A stretch of 64,000 nucleotides of DNA from Hyalella azteca (Eukaryota; Arthropoda; Malacostraca; Amphipoda; Hyalellidae). The DNA is taken from assembly GCF_000764305.2 (NCBI RefSeq), contig NW_025934886.1:641663-705662 (forward strand), read 5' to 3'. Both the position numbers and the translations under genes were made by a program. How positions within the stretch are numbered: the first letter of the stretch is position 1; each line of letters begins with the position of its first letter. Below are positions 42,101-49,641 of this stretch, in pieces. The notes under the pieces are model-generated. The model was given only the letters and a program-made list of their open reading frames with translations. It was not told the DNA's origin and made no database searches.

Positions 42101-44453
42101 TAACGCAGATGCACCTTATGCCGGGCCAAGTTGGGTCAAAATGACTAACCCCAGAAAAGAGTGCATCTTTATTTGGACAACGTCTCACTTATATCTCTGA
42201 GTGTGACATTTTAGAGGGGGTGATCGAACTCTTATAAATATGACGTACGATGAAGTTTTGGGTGCCTTTCAACTATAACATCTGTCTCGAATTTTGTCTG
42301 TAGCACCACCTGGATTTATAGCATCTGATATTTTATTGAGGTTTGTTAGATGAGGTAAATACGCGTGACTGATTTTTATTTGTGAGGAAATTTGAAAATA
42401 TAAAAAACAGCTGTTTAGACCTGTTTGGACTTGGATACATGTGTACTTTTTGAAAATTTCACATTATATTTGTTGTACTTAGTTTATTTGTGATCACAAT
42501 GAATCGTATTTAGCCTACATGGGCTCAAGAACCATGAATTCTTCGGTCATTACCTGGATCGCCTGAAGGCAGTAAATTCAGTGCGATTTTTCTGAAAAAG
42601 GAAAAGGAGTGAAGTATGTAAAGACGAAGTTCATTTATCGTAATGGCCGCCACTCCCTGCAATTAGCTATTTAATATTGTGATTATATACGGTAACTGTA
42701 TATACAGTTACCTTTCATACGGTAACTTCTGTTACCAGACGTTTGGGGTACGAATAGCATTGATGATTAGTATGTATCAGTACACAGAGTGGAAGATAAT
42801 AATAGATAAGGGGGAAAATGAAATTACAGGTACGATGATGCACGATCATCCGGGAGTGTTAGCGTAAAGCGAGTTTGTTTAGCAAATTGAGGACATTTAA
42901 CGGACCTAATTTTTGGGGGTTAAAAATTGGCATTTTTTATGACGTCTCGATGACTGAGTTGAGAGAAAAAATGATGGAAAAAGGCTGAAACAGTGGTTTT
43001 ATTTTAATAATTATTTAGCAAAAATATTCGGCCAAAATATTCATCTATTAATTATGTCTATTATTATTCATCAGTGACATTTCAGTGCATTTTGTAGAAT
43101 ATTTTTTCAATATCGATGTATTTTACCAGAAGTCAAAGAATTGTAATGGAATGATCATAGTTATGCAATTTAATTGCAGTCAAATATACAGGAATATTCA
43201 TAATCTATGTATTTTACTGGAATAATCATAAATTTAATTAATTTTCTGGTATTTCACTGAACGTCAAGGAATTTGCTGGTATAATCGTAGTCGGTTGTAT
43301 TCTAATAGAAGCCTGTCAAACGGCCCCTGTTCCGATGCATCACTAAATACGTGTAAATACGGTCAAATGTATGTATAAATACGGCTAAATACGGTGAATT
43401 GTACATGTAAATACGGCTAAATACGGTGAATTGTACATGTAAATACGGCTAAATACGTTGAATTCGTTGCAGACTCACGGGGGGCGACACCCCTGCAGTG
43501 GTCGGAGGGGGGTGGGGGGTACAACACGCTGCCTCCGCGGCTCCGGGGTCCGCGGTCCGCCAGGCCGTCAGAGCGGCGGCGGACGGCGGACGAGGAGGAC
43601 GTCGCGCACGACGACGTCCACGACTCCGCCAGCGTCGGCAGTGTCGACCGCGGTCAGATTTTGTTGGATGTAAAATTTTGTTATCCGTTATTGACATTTT
43701 GTGTATTAATAATGGTATTTACTAGTAATGTGGTGTTTATTAGTAATATGCTATGTTTTAGTACGTAATTTGTATTTATTATCAACTTACGATTTTTTCG
43801 TAATTCGGTTATTTATCTGGAATTCTTTTTGTAACGATATTCTTTATCTAATTTTGACTCTCGATTATATTTTATTCAATTAATTTTCTACGCTAGGATT
43901 TTAGTTATTCTACAAACTGGTAATTTTTATACAACTTCAATTATATCAGTCTTTGTATGCAATTTTTATACATTTGTTTTGGCTCCGCTATTTCCACTCA
44001 CAGCTTCGAGTTTAAACCAATCGCTAACAATTAAAATACACTTATAAAATCTGGCAAGCGACCCCGCCACACTTGTGCCCCGCAGACCCCATCCCGATCC
44101 CGCCATAGCTTTCCTTCCCCGCAGAGTCCACCGCCAGCGATGTCGGGAGTCGCGGTCGCCGCCGCCCGCGTCGGGGCCGGCGGGGACGTCGGGGTGGCGG
44201 GACTGGCGGCGGAATTGGTGGCCAATCCGACCAAAAACCGCCATTTTTCGACGACAAACAGCCTTCTGAAGCTCCACAAGTGACCTCCGATGATCGGCAA
44301 CAGAAAACCGAAAATTTTGTTAAGCAGAAGCAGGAGGAAGTGGGGCCTAAGACAAAGGTTAGCCGAGGGCCCCCTAAGGAGACCCAGCTCGGCCCCGAGA
44401 CATTCAAGGACTCTGCCAAGGCCCAGCCTAAGGCTACCACTAACGGAAACTAG
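15107..44453 (+). CDS. Fmr1: FMRP-family RNA-binding protein (FMR1/FXR), 13 coding exons
   Basis: Fragile-X family protein, a polysome-associated RNA-binding translational regulator. Exons: 15107-15157, 23703-23774, 24758-24904, 26315-26496, 27293-27395, 28048-28193, 28710-28851, 29296-29485 (or 29467), 30636-30745, 31331-31458, 32894-33276, 43473-43652, 44125-44453. Every junction keeps phase; the total is 2163 nt (720 aa). Residues 1-150 are the two N-terminal Tudor/Agenet domains, and 151-233 correspond to KH0. KH1 has GCHG at 251-254 ([20 protein letters not shown]). KH2 has GKNG at 312-315. A VPFVFVGT block follows, then a leucine-rich segment [16 protein letters not shown] at the position of the human nuclear export signal. 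Exon 11 encodes an RGG box, exon 12 an FXR1-like RRRTADEED segment, and exon 13 a second Arg/Gly-rich stretch. The KH2[10 protein letters not shown] linker is much shorter than in human. Exons 12-13 rest on weaker similarity than exons 1-10. Confidence 0.93.
15895..18190 (-). repeat. Long dispersed repeat in FMR1 intron 1, inverted relative of 57.3-59.0 kb
   Basis: Segments here match, in reverse complement, segments at 57335-58980. Family-A sequence is at 18030-18190. A block ATTATTTCGATCCACTAAGA lies near 17720, followed by the CAACTTCCAAGTGATTAGGT region. The GATCAGAAGTTTT array is at about 17085-17265, and CAGTGGAAGGTGG-type sequence near 16000 leads to ATTCTGTATAGGTAATATAT near 15920. 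The stretch 16080-17000 has no obvious counterpart. No ORF was found. It is probably a non-autonomous element present at least twice. Confidence 0.65.
17085..17268. repeat. Minisatellite, about 22-bp GATCAGAAGTTTTCGTTCGTTT unit
   Basis: About eight copies of TTTGATCAGAAGTTTTCGTTCG. The same array in opposite orientation occurs at 58575-58735, inside the related long repeat, so the array belongs to the element rather than to FMR1. Confidence 0.85.
19932..20672. mobile_element. Tigger/pogo-like non-autonomous DNA transposon
   Basis: The termini CAGCAATCCCTTGATTA (left) and TAATCAAGGGATTGCTG (right) are perfect inverted repeats. They continue imperfectly through GCACGGTTTT / AAAACCG-type sequence. 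TA flanks both ends (19930-19931 and 20673-20674), the target duplication of the Tc1/mariner-pogo group. Internal GATTAACGCGG words echo the termini. It is 741 bp with no transposase frame, inside FMR1 intron 1. Confidence 0.75.
21862..22947. mobile_element. TTAA-target DNA transposon, Kolobok- or piggyBac-like, non-autonomous
   Basis: Termini GGGGACCGTCTACCCT and AGGGTAGGCGGTCCCC are inverted repeats with one mismatch, flanked by TTAA on both sides (21858-21861 and 22948-22951). Internally a second inverted repeat pairs about 22098-22137 with 22238-22285 around a pyrimidine-rich loop (arms contain AAAGACCATACCTATAGACT). Two related direct segments, each with GATGATTCTG and AAAGTAAGCTTT, lie near 22640 and 22850. 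It is 1086 bp with no transposase frame. The TTAA target fits Kolobok or piggyBac; I cannot decide between them. Confidence 0.7.
24364..24590. repeat. Dispersed repeat family B, copy 1
   Basis: Starts at the palindrome TCACTGCAGTGA. It contains CATTTTCTCGTC, a GGACGGAC motif, GAGCACAATAGCACC and TTTTTTCCATAAATGAGAAA. The same ordered landmarks recur at 32003-32165, inside another FMR1 intron. It is probably a small non-autonomous element. Confidence 0.65.
24881..25210 (+). repeat. Triplicated exon-intron junction, 3 x 110 bp (FMR1 exon 3 donor)
   Basis: Three head-to-tail 110-bp units start at 24881, 24991 and 25101. Each unit begins with the last 24 coding bases of FMR1 exon 3 (TGTTACTGGAAGGCTGTAGT...) and includes the GTAAGT donor and 80 bp of intron. 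The copies are nearly identical, so the duplication looks recent. Donors in copies 2 and 3 are intact. Reading on from the first donor meets a TGA at the twelfth codon, so use of a distal donor would truncate the protein. Confidence 0.92.
25522..25800. repeat. Minisatellite, 34-bp unit
   Basis: About eight copies of a unit like CATGCCTCACAATATTTCCC + TACATGATTTCCCC, with register starts at 25522, 25556 and 25590. It lies in FMR1 intron 3 and is followed within 70 bp by a second, unrelated array. Confidence 0.85.
25866..26300. repeat. Minisatellite, 20-bp pyrimidine-rich unit, ends at the FMR1 exon 4 acceptor
   Basis: About 22 copies of GTGACGCTCTCCTTGTATAT, with sub-variants GTGATGCTCTCTTTGTAT and CTCTCCTTGCATGT. 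The last copy ends only 14 bp before the exon 4 acceptor AG (26313-26314). The pyrimidine-rich units therefore form or extend the polypyrimidine and branch region. Reading frames through the array are repeat artefacts. Confidence 0.88.
27379..27641 (+). repeat. In-frame tandem array of 5' splice sites at FMR1 exon 5, 48-bp unit
   Basis: The end of exon 5 (ATTGCCTCGTTTTGTTT) and its donor are followed by five more copies starting at 27431, 27479, 27527, 27575 and 27623, an exact 48-bp period. Donors: 27396 GTGAGT, 27444 GTAAGT, 27492 GTGAGT and 27540 GTGAGT; the next copy has TTGAGT and has lost its GT. All four donors are phase 0 relative to exon 5. The exon frame stays open to 27641, each unit coding [16 protein letters not shown] or a close variant. 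Confidence 0.92.
27642..28047 (+). other. Remainder of FMR1 intron 5, GC-richer segment
   Basis: 27700-27870 is richer in GC than its surroundings and has an open frame of about 100 codons, but no FMRP similarity. Splicing from exon 5 to 28048 gives the expected protein without it. It may be a cryptic exon or a fragment of a mobile element. Confidence 0.3.
28605..28690. repeat. Short tandem array upstream of FMR1 exon 7
   Basis: Three to four copies of GTGGTCTAGAGATCTT with GTGGTCTT spacers, ending 19 bp before the exon 7 acceptor AG at 28708-28709. Confidence 0.75.
29045..29290. repeat. Tandem array, about 70-bp unit, runs into the FMR1 exon 8 acceptor
   Basis: Units contain GCGGATTTTAATAGAACTTT, CAATGAATGTTCAGTGC and CCATTTTTCTGAACTACTGT. 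Register starts at 29114 and 29184 give a 70-bp period. The last part is a run of shorter GAACTACTGTC copies. It ends in CTGCCTACAG, so the exon 8 acceptor sits at the end of the array. Confidence 0.85.
29468..29491 (+). other. Two alternative FMR1 exon 8 donors 18 bp apart
   Basis: GTGAGC at 29468 and GTGAGA at 29486 are both phase 1 and join exon 9 in frame. The difference is six codons (GEQQHY). Both have acceptable consensus, so either or both may be used. Confidence 0.6.
29493..29800. repeat. Tandem array, 77-bp unit, starts 8 bp after the FMR1 exon 8 donor
   Basis: Four copies start CAGCGTCTTCTCGCCTC at 29493, 29570, 29647 and 29724, an exact 77-bp period. Each has GTAAAGCTTAATACTG and GTGGCGATGAGAATGG. 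The fourth copy decays after about 60 bp. Confidence 0.9.
30963..31318. repeat. Irregular GT-rich minisatellite ending at the FMR1 exon 10 acceptor
   Basis: Numerous variants of GTGTTGGTGCTGATGTTGA and GTTGACGTGTG in irregular order, ending about 12 bp before the exon 10 acceptor CAG (31328-31330). Frames open on the minus strand are low-complexity artefacts. Confidence 0.8.
31537..31650 (-). mobile_element. Severely 5'-truncated LINE 3' tail (same family as 3661-4470)
   Basis: GGCACTGAAGAAATAGGCCC, then GGCCTGTTGCCGATTCC and CATAACTGACGAT, match the non-coding 3' end of the LINE at 3661-3776 in the same orientation. Only about 115 bp are present. It lies in FMR1 intron 10. Confidence 0.8.
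32003..32170. repeat. Dispersed repeat family B, copy 2
   Basis: Same ordered landmarks as 24364-24590: TACTCACTGCAGTGAGTGAC, ACATTTTCTCGTC, GGACGGACAT, GAGCACAATGGCGCC and TTTTTTCCATAAATAAGAAA. It lies in FMR1 intron 10. Confidence 0.65.
33277..33338 (+). CDS. Possible alternative C-terminus: read-through of the FMR1 exon 11 donor
   Basis: Exon 11 stays open past the GTAAGA donor at 33277 for another 20 codons and stops at TAA 33336-33338. If that donor is skipped and a downstream poly(A) site is used, the product would be 571 aa, keeping both KH domains and the first RGG box but lacking exons 12-13. A canonical AATAAA is at 34835-34840. The full-length splice is preferred because exons 12-13 join in phase and resemble FXR1. 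Confidence 0.4.
33339..35469 (+). other. Start of FMR1 intron 11, no organised feature seen
   Basis: About 2 kb with no coding exon and no tandem array. An AATAAA at 34835-34840 could end a short FMR1 transcript. Otherwise I see nothing specific. Confidence 0.4.
35470..35660 (+). mobile_element. tRNA-derived SINE, copy 3 (internally deleted)
   Basis: Retains GTACAGTTCAGAGTA, a diverged B box GGCTCGATCCC, TTAGAATCGGC and the tail AGGCCTACGGCCTAAT + GAACGCTGAAACCGCT. About 45 bp containing the second B-like box are missing. It is the most diverged copy. Confidence 0.8.
36861..37045. repeat. Tandem array, 36-bp unit with a palindromic core
   Basis: Units start TATCGCGAGATACGGTG at 36861, 36897, 36933 and 36969; the later units are shortened to about 34 bp and carry GCAAGATACGATG instead of AAATCTTTCGATG. 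TATCGCGAGATA is nearly self-complementary. It lies in FMR1 intron 11 with no coding role seen. Confidence 0.85.
37302..37510. mobile_element. Short palindromic MITE, TA target, CCGTCAA termini
   Basis: Termini CCGTCAAGTGGGGTGACTT and AAGTCACCCCACTTGACGG are perfect inverted repeats, and the whole 205 bp folds back on itself (central arms include AACGTTGGCCAAAG / CTTTGGCCAACGTT). TA flanks both ends (37302-37303 and 37509-37510), pointing to a Tc1/mariner-type element. The termini resemble those of the larger element at 57829-60046. Confidence 0.8.
38396..38502. repeat. Short tandem array, about 22-bp unit
   Basis: Four to five copies of GTTTCAGGACCACATTCGCCAC in FMR1 intron 11. A last related CCACATTCG is at about 38540. 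Confidence 0.75.
39278..39408. repeat. Imperfect inverted repeat, possible small MITE
   Basis: CAGTCTAATATT at the left pairs with AATATTAGACT at the right. Inner arms CATAGAAGCATTCACA and TGTGAATGCTTCTATG are perfect complements. About 125 bp in all; no clear target duplication. Confidence 0.6.
40318..40405. repeat. Small inverted repeat
   Basis: TTTAACCCTTGTCGGACGTG at the left pairs with CTGTCCGACGAGGGTTAAAG at the right, with GATAATTG / AATTATC extending the arms. About 85 bp, inside FMR1 intron 11, probably a MITE remnant. Confidence 0.6.
40755..41010. repeat. Degenerate tandem array, about 60-65-bp unit
   Basis: Four imperfect copies containing TTTGTTATTCCTTGTTTTCAC, CTTCTTCGTTGCTTTGTAAA and TATCTTATAG. 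It lies in FMR1 intron 11. Confidence 0.65.
41011..43350 (+). other. FMR1 intron 11, no organised feature seen
   Basis: About 2.3 kb without a coding exon or RNA gene that I can support. Short frames here lack flanking splice signals and similarity. Near 42688-42735 there are repeated GGTAACTGT-type words in a short hairpin. Confidence 0.4.
43355..43460. repeat. Tandem array, 32-bp unit, ends at the FMR1 exon 12 acceptor
   Basis: Units of ACGGCTAAATACGGTGAATT + GTACATGTAAAT start at 43381, 43413 and 43445, an exact 32-bp period. The last copy turns directly into GAATTCGTTGCAG, the exon 12 acceptor (AG at 43471-43472). Confidence 0.88.
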
Positions 44454-44599
44454 AACCCATCAGAACGCGTCACTTCTGTTTGGTTCTAATACCGTAACTT
44501 TTACCCTCGCTTGTTGTCGTGGCAGTACAAGTTAGGGTTTTTCTGCCGCAATAACATCATGGCATTACATGTCAAATGAATGGCGATAAAGCCTGGATT

Positions 44600-44840
44600 G
44601 AGAGTGACGACTAGTCTGGATTAAGATGAAGACAAAGTCTGGCTTGAATGTGACAACTAAGTCTGGCTTGAATGTAACAACTAAGTCTGGCTTGAATGTA
44701 ACAACTAAGTCTGGCTTGAATGTAACAACTAAGTCTGTCTTGCATGCGACTATCAAGTCTATGTTGAATGTGACAATTAAGCCTGGCTTGAATGTGACAA
44801 CTAAGTCTGGCTTGAAGATGACAACCAAATCTTTTGGCGA
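44600..44840. repeat. Tandem array, 24-bp unit, in the FMR1 3' region
   Basis: Nine to ten copies of AATGTGACAACTAAGTCTGGCTTG, about 150 bp after the FMR1 stop. The 24-bp period keeps one frame open on each strand (KSGLNVTT forward, FKPDLVVT reverse). This is best explained by the repeat rather than a gene. Confidence 0.88.
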
Positions 44841-46031
44841 AATGGCGAAGTTACATTTGAGAATGCCAACCGAGAGTTGCTTTGAATAACATCCGTTACT
44901 CCTGGTATAACGTGCTATATATGCCGCCTATAACTGACAATATAATAATTTTGCTTTTGTCACAGTGAAGTCCACGTTTCGCTCAGAGTGCGATGCACCA
45001 GTAAGCTCAAGCTTTCTCCAACTTCGGTGGTTTTTCCTAGTGATTTTGCAGCTTCGTGTCTAGAAATGTTAATGAAACAAGAAGAGATTTAAAATAATGC
45101 TTGTATTGAGAATAACGACAGGCTTTCTCTCAGAATTTCATGAATACTTTCGTAAAGTGACCATCTTGGAATACAATACTAAATTTCTCACCTCGCTGAT
45201 GGAAGAAAGAGCAGGTTCGCTGATAATATTTATCGTATCGCTGTCCTTGTTAACGTTCTAGCCCATAACTATGATGTTAGAAGTGAAGCCTGCCCACTCG
45301 TCGGCGCCATGTCCTCTAACGCGTCTTGTATGTTGATGAATGATGGTAAATGCTCTTTAGAATTGTTCATCTTCGTTAACCGCGGAAGCTTGTATTCATC
45401 TGTGTTAACCAATTAAGCTTGCCTCTTGCCCTCAATATTGAACATCGCACTGTGCACGACGGTTTGTAAACGCAATTTTACGCTGTCACTGTCAGTATTT
45501 TTGAAGTATCGGAGTAATTTTTAAATTTCCAGAATCATTTATTACTGCGAGGAAGGTCTTTCCGAGTTCAAGTTCTTCGCCGAGTTCAATTCCGATGTCA
45601 TGTTGCTCCAAACTCTGGTCTCTGATGTAGACTTTTTCTAGTATATGCAGCAAGTCTTAGTTTTGAGCTTAGATTTGCTTGTATTTTAGTCCGGTTCCTC
45701 ATAAGGAACTTGGCTACAGTTCCTGAATCACATGGTCGTTTGGAGGTTTACTTCATCGATAATATTACTGTTGATTCTTTGATGTTCTTCTAAAATTATG
45801 GGTTCAAGTTATAATCATTTTTCAAGACCGAGTTCAGTCTTCTTCTGAATCGCAATGAAATTCATGAGCTCATCGATCAGTTTAAACACGATCTTCAATT
45901 GCCGTATTCATGAACTTCGGAGGGAGACTTGAGCCAGTAATTAAGCCACGGGAACGACCATCGCGAAGCTGCTTCAACCGACGTTCTGACGTTGCTTGCC
46001 TACGTTGACGTCCGACAAAGCTACCAGGCGT

Positions 46032-46037
46032 AATAAA
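46032..46037 (+). terminator. Candidate FMR1 poly(A) signal
   Basis: AATAAA 1.58 kb after the FMR1 stop. A second AATAAA is at 47158-47163. FMR1 genes often have long 3' UTRs, so either could be used; transcript ends are needed to choose. Confidence 0.35.
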
Positions 46038-47728
46038 AGCATACTATTATTGTGACGTTAAACGTTCGACTCTTTTCGTTCACGTTGTCCAGTTATCATG
46101 TTGCTTGTTTTTGTTTGTTTATTTGGAGACATGTTGCATCTTTTGTACTGAGTATCGTATCGATGTCAACAAACTCTCGTGTGGAAAAAGGAATCGATTT
46201 AAAACGTCAATGCTATTTCATTTCTTTTGAAAAAAAAATTTTTTTTTGAGGAGTACCATTAAATTTATACTACCAGCTTCTGGTAGCAACCAGTCAGGAT
46301 TTACACTGTCATAAAATCGTTCAGCGTTGTTAAAATGTTTTCGTTTTGCACAGTAGCCTTTCCGTAGAAGGAAAATTATTATTTCCTGATTATTTCTCAC
46401 TGTGCGTCTATTTTTTGAATGAAGGTTCGAGTTTGTTTACTTGAGCTAACCCTTTTTCCTGTATTAGAACATTTGTTGCTCAGAGAGTCTCTTAATCTCT
46501 CGAAACTTCTGTGTTGTCAATCTTTGTAAATGTAGGATGCAAGTCATGGCAAGCGGGTCTGCATTTCATATTACCTATGAATTTAACCTATTGGCCAGGA
46601 TCAACCATTTACACTTAGTTTGAAGATAAGGAAACGAATTTTTCTGCCGGCGATTTCATGTTCTTTTTCGGGGACTTTAGACCAAAGACCAGTCCGCCAC
46701 ACCAGAATTTTCACGAACCTGGCCTTGTGTGACTATACTAACCTCGGCTAGTGTTAGTATAGACACTAACTATACTAACTACATTCGTCAATTTGCACGA
46801 AGAATGAGTCGTCAAATGCTTGGATAAACGATTATATTAACCTTAATCACTTCAGGTGCTAGCGTGTGTTCCTCAAATGCATCGGTTGTGGCACGGTTTA
46901 AGGTCACCTGAAATGATTAGGGTTAATTACAAAGACTGGAAACAAATGTATACTTTCGCGTTTCCATGAACACAGAAAACTTTTTGAATGAATTGAATTT
47001 TGGTTGTGGCTTTATTATAGTTTTTCACCTATGGAACATTTGTATCAGGCCCTAAATGACTATACATGCTTATCAAAGAAACTATGCACGAAATCGCGGC
47101 ATAGTTCTTGGTTTTTTTAGGCATTTCTTTGTACTGCACTTAGTATATTAGTTACTCAATAAAGCCCTACTTGATGAGATGTAATAGTTATAATAGATAC
47201 GCAGATCTTGTCTTATAATGAGACGGAATCTACGTTCTCATTGCAACATTTCATGGTTACGGTTAGGTTAATGAAGCCTTTCAAAGCGAACACTATCTAG
47301 TCTGTTCATCATGCATTGTTTGAGCTTTGAGTTGATGTTGATGTCGAACCTTGGGTTTTACATCGAATAAAATGTGCCATTATTCGATGCCTTTGACATA
47401 GGAATAATGCGCCACTGATTACGACTCGATTTTTTTTGGTGTATGTGAATGCTAATTACACTTGTTCACTTTGGGTTCTCTGAACAGGATTATTAATTTT
47501 CTTCGACTATCAATGCTACTATTGCGATAAAAACGAAATGAATGAATGTCAGAATCGCGCTTTCGGGCTGGTAGCTTCTGTTTTCCTCCTATACGTTTAT
47601 TTGTGTGCCAGGGACTTTACATCATATTAAAGGTGTGCTCCCGAGTATTTTCACAAGATTCTCCAAAGTACGTCACGGAAGGCCTGTAAACGCTGAAATT
47701 TGGTTTCGTAAGCCACTTTCTTATTAGT
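46038..47728. other. FMR1 3' flank, no gene seen
   Basis: No coding region found. An inverted repeat near 46840-46925 pairs AACCTTAATCACTTCAGGTG with CACCTGAAATGATTAGGGTT, probably a small MITE. Confidence 0.45.
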
Positions 47729-48030
47729 GAATGACGAATATTCAGTCGTGAGCGAACCACGTTCGTGTTTGTGAATGACGAATATTCAGTCGTGAGCGAA
47801 CTACGTTCGTGTTAGTACATGACGGATCTTTAATCGTGAGCGAATCACGTTCGTCATGGTGAATGACGAATATTCAGCCGTGAGCGAACCACGTTCGTAT
47901 TAGTGGATTATAATTATTCAATCTTGAGTTTATCACGTTCGTGTTGGTGCATGACGAATATTCAGTCGTGAGCGAACCACGTTCGTATTAGTGGATTATG
48001 AAAATACAGTCGTGAGCGAGGTTCGTATTC
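47729..48030. repeat. Tandem array, 44-bp unit, seven copies
   Basis: Copies start near 47729, 47773, 47817, 47861, 47905, 47949 and 47993 with the word GAATGACGAATATTCAGTCG, followed by TGAGCGAACCACGTTCGTGT. The embedded CGAACCACGTTCG is close to palindromic. It is intergenic or in a long FMR1 3' UTR. Confidence 0.88.
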
Positions 48031-49500
48031 AATTTTTCATGTGATGCAAGGTAGCTCAGTGTCGCCTCTCGCTCGATTAGCTGCGTCACTGCGGTTGCAT
48101 CGAGCTGTTCTTTTGATCGTTTTAAAGGATTGAACAATAAAGAATCTCAAGTTGCGTTCATACTTCTTTTTCTTTCTTTGGAAAATTTAACACTAAGTTA
48201 GGCTTTTCGTTAAACTGTGTTGGGTTTAGAGGAAATCGCAACACTCGAATTTTGAAGAAACTCCGAATATTTTTGATCCATGTGATAAAGTTTCCGTACG
48301 GATGTCATGTCATCATTTCTACGATCGACATGATGACTTTTGGACTTTCTAAACAACTTCCTGAACTATTGATTTTTTTAGACATGTGTTTATCACTTAC
48401 TAGAAAAACTTTTTTAGTCAGCTACTCGATATAATCTACTGTTCGATGAATCTCCGACTTGCGACCGAACAGCGGCGTTCACAGTATAATTTTTGCAATC
48501 GGATTCGACGGGCATGTTCTCTCGTAAGCCAGATGATAAAAACAAGCAACTGATGAAAAATCTATTTAGACCGAGTGAAGATAAATAGTCCAGTTAGTAT
48601 ATGACATTACTTATTAACGATATAAATCTTAGTCAAAAACAACCACAAAAGTAAAAATTTTCGTCTTTATCGATACGCTAGAAAAGTTTTTCCTTGAATC
48701 TCAAAGCGACAGAGAAGAGAATCAACACCTGAGAGGCTAGACGGCTGGAGGGTGATTCCCATGGTTGAATATAGTTCAACCATGGTGATTCCTCCTCTAA
48801 GCAATAATTCCTCTTTCCCCTTCTTACCCCTCCCCCCCAACCACTCCTAATCACGCCCTCACAATAATCATATTATAGTCAAAACAGTGTTTTCTTATGT
48901 TTACTAAATGTTCTATATTTAAATGCTTTCATTAGTGCTTCTATTTCTATTTAGCTCTCATTTTTAACTATTATTATATAAGAAATATACCTATATAGCC
49001 TGTATCTTTCGTATGTTATCGAGTCAAGAAGCCAATTATATACATTTCCATTGCTTCTTATGGGAGGAATTACGGTATTTCGGTTACAAAGTCGAACTTA
49101 ATGGAACGGATTATTGTCGTTCAGCGAGGTTGTACTGTAATCCATTTGAATATTTACTAATTAATTAGATTAATAAGCAGGCAGCATGCGTATCAGAACT
49201 TATCAACCCTTTGATTTATAAATAATATGGCTATATTCTTAGAGCATCAACGCCACCTGTCATTCAAATGAAATTTCAAGGCAATAATTCTGAATGCGCA
49301 AGAACATTAAACTCGAGATGATACAACGTATATCTAGAAAACCACAATATTCATTTACCCTCTTATAAAAATTGATATAGCTGCGTGGAAATAATTTCGA
49401 TACCTACCTCGACATATTCTGATGATTTTCCAGTTTGTTTCGTAAATCGGCAAATTTACAGGCACTTACGTGAACGCATATGTGGCACATATGTTCCGCG
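48031..49500. other. Intergenic, no feature seen
   Basis: No coding exon, RNA gene or large array. A short hairpin at about 48759-48786 pairs TTCCCATGGTTGAA with TTCAACCATGGTGA. The DAP1 promoter presumably lies in the last few hundred bases, but I see no TATA box. Confidence 0.45.
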
Positions 49501-49641
49501 TTGCAATGAGTTAGCTAGTTAGCGTGAACGAAGTAACGTGCAGCGAGAGTCGAAACAAGACAACTGCGCAACAGGAGAGAAACCTCAGCGATCTATTCGG
49601 TCTCCACATTCGCTGAAACTTGTAACTGCAATCGTTTGGAG

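Noticed and set aside
43449..44440. GC-rich frames on both strands around FMR1 exons 12 and 13
   Set aside because: Only the frame giving RRRTADEED...SVGSVDR and [14 protein letters not shown] joins in phase to exon 11 and resembles FXR1. The others are off-frame or antisense translations of the same GC-rich exons.
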